Shown here: positions 1-6,632 of the stretch, one piece after another | How positions within the stretch are numbered: the stretch's first letter is position 1 | Layout of the letters: every line of letters starts with the position of its first letter | DNA from: Belnapia sp. | GTDB lineage: Bacteria; Pseudomonadota; Alphaproteobacteria; Acetobacterales; Acetobacteraceae | Length of the DNA stretch: 14,493 nucleotides | Direction: 5' to 3' | NCBI GenBank assembly: GCA_028291445.1 | Contig: JAQGIA010000239.1 | Coordinates: forward strand, 1 to 14,493 | Position numbers and translations under genes: made by a program | The notes under the pieces: model-generated | Seen by the model: the letters and a program-made list of their open reading frames with translations, nothing else | What the model was told of the DNA's origin: nothing | Databases searched by the model: none

Positions 1-590
1 TAGACGCTGGCACCCACCACCTGCCCGCCATGGGCCTGGGCGATCCGCGTCACCTCCCGCTGCACCGAATGGCCGAAGGCGTAGTCGGCGGTGATGCAGT
101 AGAAGCGCTTCGCCCCGGCCTTGGCCAGGGCACCGGCGGTGCTATTGGCATTGGCCCAGGCATCCGTCGTCCAGTGGACCATGTTGGGCGAGCAGCCGGG
201 GCCGGTGAGGTCGGAGGAAGCGCCGCCGCTGTTCAGGTGGACCTTGTTCTTCTCCCGCGCCATGGCGTTGATCGCCAGGGCGATGGCGCTGTTGTTCACC
301 TCGAGGATGGCGTCCACCCCCTGGTCATACCATTGCCGGGCGATGTTGACGCCGACATCGGCCTTGTTCTGGTGGTCGGCCTGAACGATCTCGACCGCGA
401 AGCCGCGGTTGCCGAAATCCTGCACCGCCTGCCGTGCGGTCACGACGCAATTCGGCCCGCTGATGTCGCGGTATGGCCCGGACATGTCGGACAGCACGCC
501 GATGCGGATGGGCGCGACCTGCGCTCTGGCCGCACCGCCGGATGCCGTCGCCATCGCCAGCCCAAGGGCCGTGCGCCGAGATACTTCCAT
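1..590 (-). CDS. ABC transporter substrate-binding protein, type I (branched-chain amino acid-like), partial
   Basis: This is the N-terminal part, about 196 residues, of a periplasmic solute-binding protein; the C-terminal half lies beyond position 1. The start ATG at 588-590 is preceded by a strong GGGGAGG ribosome site. The protein opens with an SRRTALG export signal containing a twin arginine and a likely cleavage after ARA. The mature part begins IRIGVLSDMSGPY, the usual first strand of Peripla_BP_6/LivJ-type proteins. It shares the blocks SSDLTGPGCSP and ADYAFGHS with the second binding protein at 1542-2759, so the two are paralogs. Members of this family deliver amino acids, amides or small aromatic acids to an ABC permease, but no permease is visible here. 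It follows the SDR gene after a 163-nt gap, so it could be the distal gene of that operon or have its own promoter. The ligand is unknown. Confidence 0.9.
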   Translation of the reverse strand, partial: MEVSRRTALGLAMATASGGAARAQVAPIRIGVLSDMSGPYRDISGPNCVVTARQAVQDFGNRGFAVEIVQADHQNKADVGVNIARQWYDQGVDAILEVNNSAIALAINAMAREKNKVHLNSGGASSDLTGPGCSPNMVHWTTDAWANANSTAGALAKAGAKRFYCITADYAFGHSVQREVTRIAQAHGGQVVGASV

Positions 591-753
591 GAAGGCCTCC
601 CCGCCTGTTGCCCGCTTGCTGCGGGAGATCGAAGGCTAGGGGAGAAAACCGTTCCGGCGCAAACGGCTGGCGCGAATTCCCGTCGAAAGGGCGCAGGGAA
701 CGCGTGTCAGCCGATTACTCTTGCCGGCTGATCCTGGCCCATCGGGGTTTGCG

Positions 754-1545
754 CTATATCGCGCTGGCGCTGTCGATCCAGTTGCTCAGCACCAGCCCGC
801 CATCCACCGGGATGAAGGCGCCGGTGACATAGGGCATGCAGCGGTCCGAGAGCAGCGCGACGGCGGTGCGCGCCACATCCTCCGGGCTGCCGACCCGGCC
901 CAGCGGCACCCGCTTCGCCAGTGCCGCGAAATCCCCTTTGAAGCCGCCGCCCGGCACCGCGCCCGGCGCCACGGCGTTCACCCGGATGCCGGCCGGACCG
1001 AAGTAGCGGGCCAGTTCCTGCACCACCATCGTCTGCCCCGCCTTGGCGGCGCTGTAATGCGGCAGGTTGCGTGGCGAATGCGCATGCAGCGAGGCGACGA
1101 AGACCATCCGCCCGCGCAACTGCGCCGCCACCATCCGCTGCCCCAACTCGCGGGCCAGGAAGAAGCCGGACCGCAGGTTGGTATCCACCATCGCATCCCA
1201 TTCGGCGGGCGTGACGCCGCCCACCGTCTGGGTCTCCCGCCGCGGCGGGGAAGCGCTGTGCACCAGCATCGCCACCGGCCCGAAGGCGACCGAGGCCGCA
1301 TCCGCCAGCGCCGCATGGCCATCCGGCGTGGCGAGGTCGGCCGGCACGAAAGCCGCTTGGCCGCCCGCCGCCTGAATTGCCGCGACGGTCGCCGCCCCGC
1401 GCGCCGCATCGAGGTCGCTCGCCACCACCGTCGCGCCGCAGCGCCCGAGCCAGAGCGCGATGCCCTGGCCGATGCCGGAGGCGGCGCCGGTCACCAGTGC
1501 CACCTCGCCGGCGAAGAGGTCAGTGGGGTAGGGGCTCTCGCTCAT
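754..1545 (-). CDS. Short-chain dehydrogenase/reductase (SDR) family oxidoreductase
   Basis: A 263-residue classical SDR, expected to be a cytoplasmic NAD(P)-dependent oxidoreductase of an alcohol or ketone. The cofactor motif TGAASGIG is at residues 19-26, with Asp44 after the second strand, which favours NAD(H). The active-site motif YSAAK has Tyr164 and Lys168. The likely catalytic Ser152 is one residue closer to Tyr than the common S-x12-Y spacing, inside SLHAHSPRNLPHY. The C-terminal part keeps the usual GSPEDVA and TGAFIPVDGG blocks. The start at 1545 overlaps the stop of the upstream binding-protein gene as ATGA, which implies translational coupling. The partnership with a transport binding protein suggests it oxidises or reduces the imported solute or a product of it. 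This is inference; the substrate cannot be told from sequence. Confidence 0.93.
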   Translation of the reverse strand: MSESPYPTDLFAGEVALVTGAASGIGQGIALWLGRCGATVVASDLDAARGAATVAAIQAAGGQAAFVPADLATPDGHAALADAASVAFGPVAMLVHSASPPRRETQTVGGVTPAEWDAMVDTNLRSGFFLARELGQRMVAAQLRGRMVFVASLHAHSPRNLPHYSAAKAGQTMVVQELARYFGPAGIRVNAVAPGAVPGGGFKGDFAALAKRVPLGRVGSPEDVARTAVALLSDRCMPYVTGAFIPVDGGLVLSNWIDSASAI

Positions 1546-2759
1546 CCGCGCACCAGCGGGCAGCCGCCCTGGTCCATCGGCCGGAAGGCATCCGCCCCGG
1601 CGATCGCCTGGCCCACCTTCAGCAGATCCCATTCGCTGCGGGATTCTCGTGGTGCCTTCACCTCCATCAGATAGACGTCGCGGATGACCCGCCCATCCGC
1701 CCGGATGCTGCCGTTGACCGTCATGAAGTCGTTGATCGGGATTTCCCGCATCTTCGCCATGACCGGCACGGTCGCATCCGTCCCCGCCGCCTGCACCGCC
1801 TTCAGGTAATGCGCGACGGCGCCGTAGGAACTGGCCTGGAAGGCGGTCGGCGGCCGGCCATGCGCCCGGGTGAAGCGGGTGGAGAAGGCGCGGGTCTGCT
1901 CGTTCTGGTCCCAGTAGTAGCTCTCGGCATAGACCATGCCCTGGCCGGTCTCGAGCCCGATGGAGCGGATATTGGTCAGCGAGCAATTCAGCGCCGCCGG
2001 CTGGATGCCCCGCCGCAAAAGGCCGAACTCGCCCATCTGCTTGGCGATGTTGATCATGTCCCCGCCGCCGGCGCAGATGCCGACCACCTGCGCGCCGGAG
2101 GATGCGGCACGAACCAGGTAGGAGGAATAATCCGTCTCCCCCAGCGGCGCCCGGGCGCTGCCGACCACCTCGCCGCCCAGGCTCTTGAGGATTTCGGATG
2201 CGTTCGCCTCCAGCGAATGACCGAAGGCATAGTCCGAGACGACGAAGTACCATTTGCGCTTGCCGCCGCGCACCAGCGCCGTCACGGGCCCTTTGGCGGC
2301 GGAGTAGTTGTCGTAGACCCAATGCGCCGTATAGGGCGAGCAGTCCTTGCCGGTCAGGTCGGTGGTCCCGGCCGAGACCGGTATGTTGATTTTTTGCCGC
2401 TCCCGCGATAGATTCTGCACCGCCAGCGCCACGGCCGAATTGCCGAGGCCGGTGATGATGTCGACCTTCTCCTGGTCGAACCAGCGGCGGGCGATGCCCA
2501 TGCCGATATCGGCCCGGTTCAGCAGGTCGCCATGCACCACCTCGACCGGCGCGCCGAGCACCCTGCCGCCTACATCCTCCACGGCCAGCCGTGCCGCGAC
2601 CGCCTCGCCCATGCCCTGCTGGTCGGAGAAGACGCCGGTCATGTCGTTCAGGACGCCGATCTTGACGACCCCATCCGAGATCGCGCCTTGGGCACGGCCC
2701 GGCAGGATATGGAACAGCGGCAGCGCGGCGGCGCTGGTGAGCAGGCTTCTGCGGTTCAT
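1542..2759 (-). CDS. ABC transporter substrate-binding protein, type I (branched-chain amino acid-like)
   Basis: A full-length, 405-residue periplasmic binding protein of the Peripla_BP_6 type. The start is placed at 2757-2759, not at the in-frame ATG at 2825. It has a GGGAGG ribosome site 8 nt upstream and begins with a proper export signal (MNRRSLLTSAAALPL, likely cleavage after GRAQ). The mature chain begins VKIGVLNDMTGVFSDQQG. Further typical blocks are the ligand-lobe segment SAGTTDLTGKDCSP, SDYAFGHS, and the late VYLMEVKAP strand. It is clearly a paralog of the partial protein at 1-590. The stop overlaps the SDR start. No permease or ATPase gene is nearby, so it must either work with a transporter encoded elsewhere or act as a sensing or scavenging protein. 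The ligand is not predictable; urea/amide and aromatic-acid binders share this fold. Confidence 0.93.
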   Translation of the reverse strand: MNRRSLLTSAAALPLFHILPGRAQGAISDGVVKIGVLNDMTGVFSDQQGMGEAVAARLAVEDVGGRVLGAPVEVVHGDLLNRADIGMGIARRWFDQEKVDIITGLGNSAVALAVQNLSRERQKINIPVSAGTTDLTGKDCSPYTAHWVYDNYSAAKGPVTALVRGGKRKWYFVVSDYAFGHSLEANASEILKSLGGEVVGSARAPLGETDYSSYLVRAASSGAQVVGICAGGGDMINIAKQMGEFGLLRRGIQPAALNCSLTNIRSIGLETGQGMVYAESYYWDQNEQTRAFSTRFTRAHGRPPTAFQASSYGAVAHYLKAVQAAGTDATVPVMAKMREIPINDFMTVNGSIRADGRVIRDVYLMEVKAPRESRSEWDLLKVGQAIAGADAFRPMDQGGCPLVRG

Positions 2760-3057
2760 CGGTCTTGGCCTCCCGTTGCGGAAGCCTAGGCGGCCATCGT
2801 GACGGCACGCAATGGCTGCAGCCACTACCGCTTCTCCTGGAAATGGCGAAGCGGGGAGGGGGGTATGCCGGGATCGGCGCGGCCAACGCGGGGATGAGGA
2901 CGGCAGCGCAGCGGCGGCAGCGGGGATAAGGAAGGCTGGGGAGCAGCTATTCTCCCGTTGGACGCAATACGTCCGACCCCTGGTTTGTTTTTAAGACTCC
3001 AAATAACAGAAAGTACAAGGTGGGATTCAGAGAAAATTCTTCCTCCCATGATATTGG
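2760..3057. other. Intergenic region, AT-richer than its surroundings; putative leader of the binding-protein/SDR operon
   Basis: No convincing gene is seen. About 2940-3057 is noticeably AT-richer than the neighbouring genes. It contains a small inverted repeat, GGACG-CAATA-CGTCC (2960-2974), and a T-rich run near 2982-2992 (A-rich on the minus strand). On the minus strand this stretch lies upstream of the binding-protein start, so it is the natural place for that operon's promoter, but no clear -35/-10 pair could be picked. The T-rich run is on the wrong strand to make the hairpin a terminator for the minus-strand ModA-like gene. A 74-codon minus-strand reading frame here (2825-3049) has low-complexity, arginine/proline-rich composition and is not called. 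Confidence 0.4.
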
Positions 3058-3750
3058 CTATTCTATCGGCAGCAATCCCTTCGCTTCCAGAAGCCCCGCC
3101 GTCGACGCCTCCCTGAAATACCCCAACAACTCATCCGCCCCCGTTGCCGCCCCCGCCATCACCCCACCCGAGAACACCGCCCGCACGTTCACCGCCGCCG
3201 GCAGCGGCCCCACGATATCCACCCCCGCCACCGTCATCAGCTCGCTCACCTGCTGGATTGCCAACTCCACCGCTCCGTTCGCCGCCAACTCCGCGGTGAA
3301 TCCCTGTGGGATCACCGTCGCCTTGGCATTCACCTCCGGTCCGATCCCCAGCCGATCGATCAGTCCCGCGAAGAAAATCCCGCTCGCCCCCGCCCGCGAA
3401 TAGGCGATGCTTTTCGCCGCCAGCAATGCCGCCCGGAAGGCCTCGGGCGTCGCGATATCCGGCCGTGCTGCCCCCGCCTTGACAGCCACGCCGATCACCG
3501 AGATCGCCAAATCCACCCGGCTGCCCGCCCGCATCGTCCCAGCGGCGACCAGCGCGTCCACCGCCTCGGCCGTCAGGATGGCGATATCCGCCTCCGCCCC
3601 GTCCCGGATTCGCTCCAGCAACTTCGCCGTCGGGGCATAGACCGCCTCGATCCGCTCACGCGTCGCGGCCTCCCGCGCCGGGATCACGTCCTGCAGCACA
3701 CCCATCACCGCCAGGGTGGACAGGACGCGCAGCGGGGCGGTTTCGGGCAT
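3058..3750 (-). CDS. ModA-like substrate-binding domain protein without signal peptide
   Basis: A 230-residue protein resembling the type II binding domain of molybdate-type (ModA/SBP_bac_11) solute-binding proteins. It starts directly with LRVLSTLAVMGVLQ. It contains the ADIAILTAEAVDALVAAGTM segment typical of the domain, then SIAYSRAGASGIFFAGLIDRLG and QQVSELM, which match the hinge and second-lobe regions. The start at 3748-3750 has an AGGAG site at good spacing. Upstream in-frame codons give no export signal, so the protein as read would stay in the cytoplasm, unlike true ModA. Codons end mostly in G (GCG, GGG, GTG, ACG), whereas neighbours prefer C-ending codons, hinting at a different origin. 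It is divergent from the flavin monooxygenase. A role as a ligand sensor or accessory binding protein is possible but unproven, and molybdate binding should not be assumed. Confidence 0.8.
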   Translation of the reverse strand: MPETAPLRVLSTLAVMGVLQDVIPAREAATRERIEAVYAPTAKLLERIRDGAEADIAILTAEAVDALVAAGTMRAGSRVDLAISVIGVAVKAGAARPDIATPEAFRAALLAAKSIAYSRAGASGIFFAGLIDRLGIGPEVNAKATVIPQGFTAELAANGAVELAIQQVSELMTVAGVDIVGPLPAAVNVRAVFSGGVMAGAATGADELLGYFREASTAGLLEAKGLLPIE

Positions 3751-3803
3751 TCGGGCTCTCCTGGTTCCGCCCAGACTGCCCGAAGCCCCATCCCCTGCAA
3801 AAT

Positions 3804-3849
3804 TTGACAGGCCCGGCCCGGACGTGTCGCCTTAGGTCCAGGGACTAAG
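3804..3849 (+). promoter_or_regulatory. Putative promoter/operator of the flavin monooxygenase gene
   Basis: A perfect TTGACA hexamer lies at 3804-3809 in the divergent gap between the ModA-like gene and the monooxygenase. No good -10 box sits at 17 nt. The best AT-richer hexamer is around 3831-3837, at longer than ideal spacing. That same place holds an imperfect palindrome at 3831-3849, CTTAG(G)TCC-AG-GGACTAAG, with one unpaired G, about 35 nt before the ATG. It could be an operator for a local regulator or a 5' leader hairpin. No regulator gene is in the window, so this is a weak call. Confidence 0.35.
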
Positions 3850-3883
3850 AACCAGAGCGCCAAGCAGGCCCGGAGACCACTCG

Positions 3884-5542
3884 ATGTCCGAAACCACTCT
3901 ACCAGAGACGACCCCCCTCAAGACGGGCAAGGTCGATGCCGTCATCGTCGGCGCCGGCTTCGCCGGCATGTACATGCTGCACCGCCTGCGCGGCCTTGGC
4001 CTTGCCGCGGTGGTCTTCGAGCAGGGCACCGATGTCGGTGGCACCTGGTACTGGAACCGCTATCCCGGCGCCCGTTGCGACGTCGAGAGCATGCAATATT
4101 CCTATTCCTTCTCGCCGGAGCTGCAGCAGGATTGGCACTGGTCCGAGCGCTTCTCGGCCCAGCCGGAAATCCTCCGCTACGCCCAGCATGTCGCGGACCG
4201 CCTGGAGCTGCGGCGCGACATCCGCTTCGAGACCAAGGTCACCCGGGCCAGCTTCGATGAGGCGACCAACCTATGGGCGGTCGAGACCGACCGGGGCGAC
4301 CAGGTCACCGCCCGCTACTGCATCATGGCCACGGGCTGCCTGTCTTCCGCCCGGTTGCCGGACATCGCCGGCCTCGACAGCTTCCAGGGCGCCACCTACC
4401 ACACCGGCCACTGGCCGCATGAGGGGGTCGACCTGGCGGGCAAGCGCGTTGCCGTCATCGGCACCGGATCGTCGGCCATCCAGGCCATTCCGGTCATCGC
4501 CCGCCAGGCGGCCCATCTCACCGTCTTCCAGCGCACGCCCAATTTCAGCATTCCCTCGCGCAACGCGCCGATGGATGCGGAGTACGAGGGCTGGTGGAAA
4601 TCCGACTACGAGGCGCATCGCGCCAAGGCGCGGATGATGCGCACCGGCATCCTCTACGGCCTGAACGAAAAATCCGCGCTGGAGGTGACGCCGGCGGAGC
4701 GGCTGGCCGAATACGAAGCCCGCTGGGCCAAGGGCGGCACCGCCTTCATGGCCGCCTTCAGCGACCTGATCACCAACCGCGAAGCCAACGACACCGCGGC
4801 GGAATTCGTCCGCGAGAAGATCCGCGGCCTGGTGAAGGATCCCGCCGTCGCCGAGATCCTGGCCCCGCAGGGCTATCCCATCGGCACCAAGCGCATCTGC
4901 GTCGATACCGAATACTTCGAGACCTTCAACCGCGCCAACGTCACCCTGGTTGATGTCCGCGATGCGCCCATCGAGGCCATCACCCCCACCGGCGTCCGCA
5001 CCCGCCATGGCGAGACAGCGGTCGATGCCATCGTCTTCGCCACCGGCTTCGACGCCATGACCGGGGCGCTCACCCGGGTCGACCTGCGCGGCCGGGATGG
5101 GTTGGGCCTGGCCGAGAAATGGGCCGAGGGGCCACGCACCTACCTCGGTCTCATGACCGCCGGCTTCCCCAACCTGTTCATGATCACCGGCCCAGGCAGC
5201 CCCTCGGTGCTCAGCAACATGATCGTCTCGATCGAGCAGCATGTGGATTGGCTGGCGGATTGTATCGCTCATCTTCGCGCCCGCGGCCTCGAGACCATCG
5301 AGGCGACACGGGAAGCCGAGGAGGAGTGGGTAGCGCATGTGAACGAGGTGGCCGACCGCACGCTCTATCCGGCGGCCAATTCCTGGTACATGGGCGCCAA
5401 TATCCCGGGCAAGCCACGGGTCTTCATGCCGTATATCGGCGGCGTCGGCGCTTATCGGGAAAAATGCACCGAGATAGCGGCACAAGGCTACACGGGCTTC
5501 CGGCTGAAGGCCGGGTCGCAGGCCGCGGTGGCGGCGGAGTAG
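3884..5542 (+). CDS. Baeyer-Villiger-type flavin-containing monooxygenase (NAD(P)/FAD-dependent)
   Basis: A 552-residue flavoprotein, the usual length for cyclohexanone-monooxygenase-like Baeyer-Villiger enzymes. These insert one oxygen of O2 next to a ketone, giving an ester or lactone, using FAD and NADPH. The FAD Rossmann motif GAGFAG is at residues 23-28. The following block GGTWYWNRYPGARCDVES is typical of this family. The Baeyer-Villiger fingerprint FQGATYHTGHWP is intact at residues 167-178, the second (NADPH) Rossmann motif GTGSSA is at 193-198, and ATGFD is at 386-390. The C-terminal region has GPGSPSVLSNM and NSWYMGANIPGK, both familiar in the family. The start ATG has a CGGAG ribosome site about 8 nt upstream. 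It is a single-gene unit, divergent from the ModA-like gene and followed by a strong inverted repeat. Ketone specificity cannot be inferred. Confidence 0.95.
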   Translation: MSETTLPETTPLKTGKVDAVIVGAGFAGMYMLHRLRGLGLAAVVFEQGTDVGGTWYWNRYPGARCDVESMQYSYSFSPELQQDWHWSERFSAQPEILRYAQHVADRLELRRDIRFETKVTRASFDEATNLWAVETDRGDQVTARYCIMATGCLSSARLPDIAGLDSFQGATYHTGHWPHEGVDLAGKRVAVIGTGSSAIQAIPVIARQAAHLTVFQRTPNFSIPSRNAPMDAEYEGWWKSDYEAHRAKARMMRTGILYGLNEKSALEVTPAERLAEYEARWAKGGTAFMAAFSDLITNREANDTAAEFVREKIRGLVKDPAVAEILAPQGYPIGTKRICVDTEYFETFNRANVTLVDVRDAPIEAITPTGVRTRHGETAVDAIVFATGFDAMTGALTRVDLRGRDGLGLAEKWAEGPRTYLGLMTAGFPNLFMITGPGSPSVLSNMIVSIEQHVDWLADCIAHLRARGLETIEATREAEEEWVAHVNEVADRTLYPAANSWYMGANIPGKPRVFMPYIGGVGAYREKCTEIAAQGYTGFRLKAGSQAAVAAE

Positions 5543-5549
5543 CCATGGT

Positions 5550-5573
5550 GATCGGGCGGCAAGCCGCCCGATC
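5550..5573. terminator. Perfect inverted repeat between convergent genes, likely bidirectional terminator
   Basis: Eleven-base arms GATCGGGCGGC (5550-5560) and GCCGCCCGATC (5563-5573) are perfect complements separated by AA. As RNA this would form a 10-bp GC-rich stem with a CAAG tetraloop. It starts 8 nt after the monooxygenase stop and lies 54 nt from the end of the convergent DUF6481 gene. No T-tract follows on either side, so termination by stem alone, or mRNA 3'-end protection, is inferred. Confidence 0.6.
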
Positions 5574-5626
5574 GGTCGGCGTGGGCCAGACGATGGTCTG
5601 ACCTGCGCCGTCCGGTCATTCCACCG

Positions 5627-6082
5627 CTAGCGCTTGCGAGCCTTGCGGGCGGCGTAGCGAGCGTCGCGGGCGGCCTTTTGCTCGGCGGCCAGGGCAAGGG
5701 CGCGCTGGCGCTTCTCGTCGTCCAGCATCGCCGCGCGGGTCTCGCGGTCGGCGTTCTCCAAGATCAGCTGCCGGGTTTCTTCCGCCTTGCGGGCGGCGTC
5801 CTCGATGTCGCGCTGGCGCTGCTCGGCAGCAAGGCGGGCTTCCTCGGCGAGGCGGGCGGCTTCCTCGGCGGCAAGCCGGGCGGCCTCGGCTTCCTTGGCG
5901 GCCTTACGCTCGGCGATGCGGGCATCGCGGGCCTCGGCGATCGCCTTTTGGGCGGCGGCCCGTTCCAGCACCACCGGGTCGTTCGGCTTCGGCAGATTGC
6001 GGAACTTTTCCATCGCAGCCTGGCGGGCCTTGGCGGCGGCGCTCAGGCGATCACTGAAGTTGTCGGTTTTGTGGGCTTGCAT
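5627..6082 (-). CDS. DUF6481 family protein (charged coiled coil)
   Basis: A 151-residue protein of unknown function that I recognise as DUF6481 from its two ends: the N-terminal FSDRLSAAAKARQAAMEKFR and the C-terminal EQKAARDARYAARKARKR. The middle (about residues 50-130) is almost entirely Ala, Glu, Arg and Lys in heptad-like runs such as RLAAEEAARLAEEARLAAEQ, predicting one long coiled coil. It has no signal peptide, membrane segment or catalytic motif. The start at 6080-6082 has a modest GAAGG site 7 nt upstream. It appears somewhat longer than most relatives I recall, because of extra alanine-glutamate heptads. The basic C-terminal tail could bind nucleic acid or ribosomes, which is speculation. 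It is transcribed alone, divergent from the small basic protein. Confidence 0.85.
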   Translation of the reverse strand: MQAHKTDNFSDRLSAAAKARQAAMEKFRNLPKPNDPVVLERAAAQKAIAEARDARIAERKAAKEAEAARLAAEEAARLAEEARLAAEQRQRDIEDAARKAEETRQLILENADRETRAAMLDDEKRQRALALAAEQKAARDARYAARKARKR

Positions 6083-6439
6083 GGCCGCCTTCTACTGAGA
6101 TCGGCGGCGCCTGTACAGACCGTAACAGCGCCGTCGCCGGCGGCAACCGGCCGGTCGTACCGCTCGCAGAACTGGCCGAAACAATGGGAATTGGCGCCAT
6201 ATAGGCCATGTATCGGCGGGTGGCAGCGAGGTCGCGGCGTCATGCATCGCATCGATCGGATCCTGCGGCGCGACGGCCGGTCCCGATCACGAATGCGCAA
6301 GCCTGCCGCCCTTCCTGGCAAAGCCTGCCGGGTCGCTCGACAAATCCGGTGTTGCAGTCCATTGTTACCGGCTACCCTAGGCGCAAATCCCCAGGCCCTA
6401 CCGGGCGCCGGATGCGGCAATCAATATCGGAGATCAGCC
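6083..6439. other. Intergenic region between divergent DUF6481 and small basic protein genes
   Basis: No gene with credible composition or start is seen in these 357 bases. Open frames crossing it are shadows with no family resemblance. It must hold the promoters of both flanking genes. On the plus strand a TTGCAG (6352-6357) followed by TACCCT (6373-6378) is a poor candidate at 15-nt spacing. On the minus strand TTGCCG and TACGGT separated by 16 nt, near 6120-6150, is another weak candidate. No RNA gene or riboswitch was recognised. Confidence 0.35.
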
Positions 6440-6580
6440 ATGGCCAAGGGTCAGAAGCGCAGCGGCCGCGAAGCGAAGAAGCCGAAGGCGGATAAGAAGC
6501 CAGGGGTGACCACGGTCTCCCCCTTCGACCGCTCCATCGCGCCGCCGAAGAAGGCGCCGGCCAAGCCGGCCAGCACCTGA
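6440..6580 (+). CDS. Small lysine-rich conserved hypothetical protein (46 aa)
   Basis: A 46-residue, strongly basic protein: MAKGQKRSGREAKKPKADKK, then a short hydrophobic patch (VTTVSPFDRS) and a Pro/Lys/Ala tail. I recall similar short proteins beginning with Lys-rich NREAKKPKK-like segments in alphaproteobacteria, annotated only as hypothetical. The ATG at 6440 is preceded by a GGAG ribosome site 7 nt away, and the composition is unlike the overlapping frames. The frame is open further upstream, but that part has no family resemblance and no good start. It has no signal peptide or membrane segment. A nucleic-acid or ribosome-associated role is guesswork from charge alone. It sits 52 nt upstream of the transglutaminase gene in the same direction and could be co-transcribed. 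Confidence 0.68.
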   Translation: MAKGQKRSGREAKKPKADKKPGVTTVSPFDRSIAPPKKAPAKPAST

Positions 6581-6632
6581 CCACCGGGCATCCGGACACT
6601 ACGCAGCTGGCCGTCGGGACGTACCGCGCCTG

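Noticed and set aside
708..730. Weak hairpin CAGCCG/CGGCTG after the SDR stop as a terminator
   Set aside because: It has only 6 bp, an 11-nt loop and no T-tract; it does not separate the SDR from the next gene convincingly.
1546..2886. Long minus-strand open frame running in phase upstream of the SDR start
   Set aside because: The stretch is the shifted shadow of the type I binding-protein gene, with Arg/Gly/Pro-rich composition. The SDR proper begins at 1545, where family sequence starts.
2825..3049. Possible 74-residue minus-strand gene in the gap before the binding protein
   Set aside because: It has no ribosome site worth the name, low-complexity Arg/Pro sequence, and no family resemblance; more likely promoter or leader DNA.
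4271..5485. 404-codon open frame antisense to the Baeyer-Villiger monooxygenase
   Set aside because: It has no recognisable motif and is Gly/Asp/His-rich, as expected from the complement of GC-rich codons. The plus-strand gene has every family motif.
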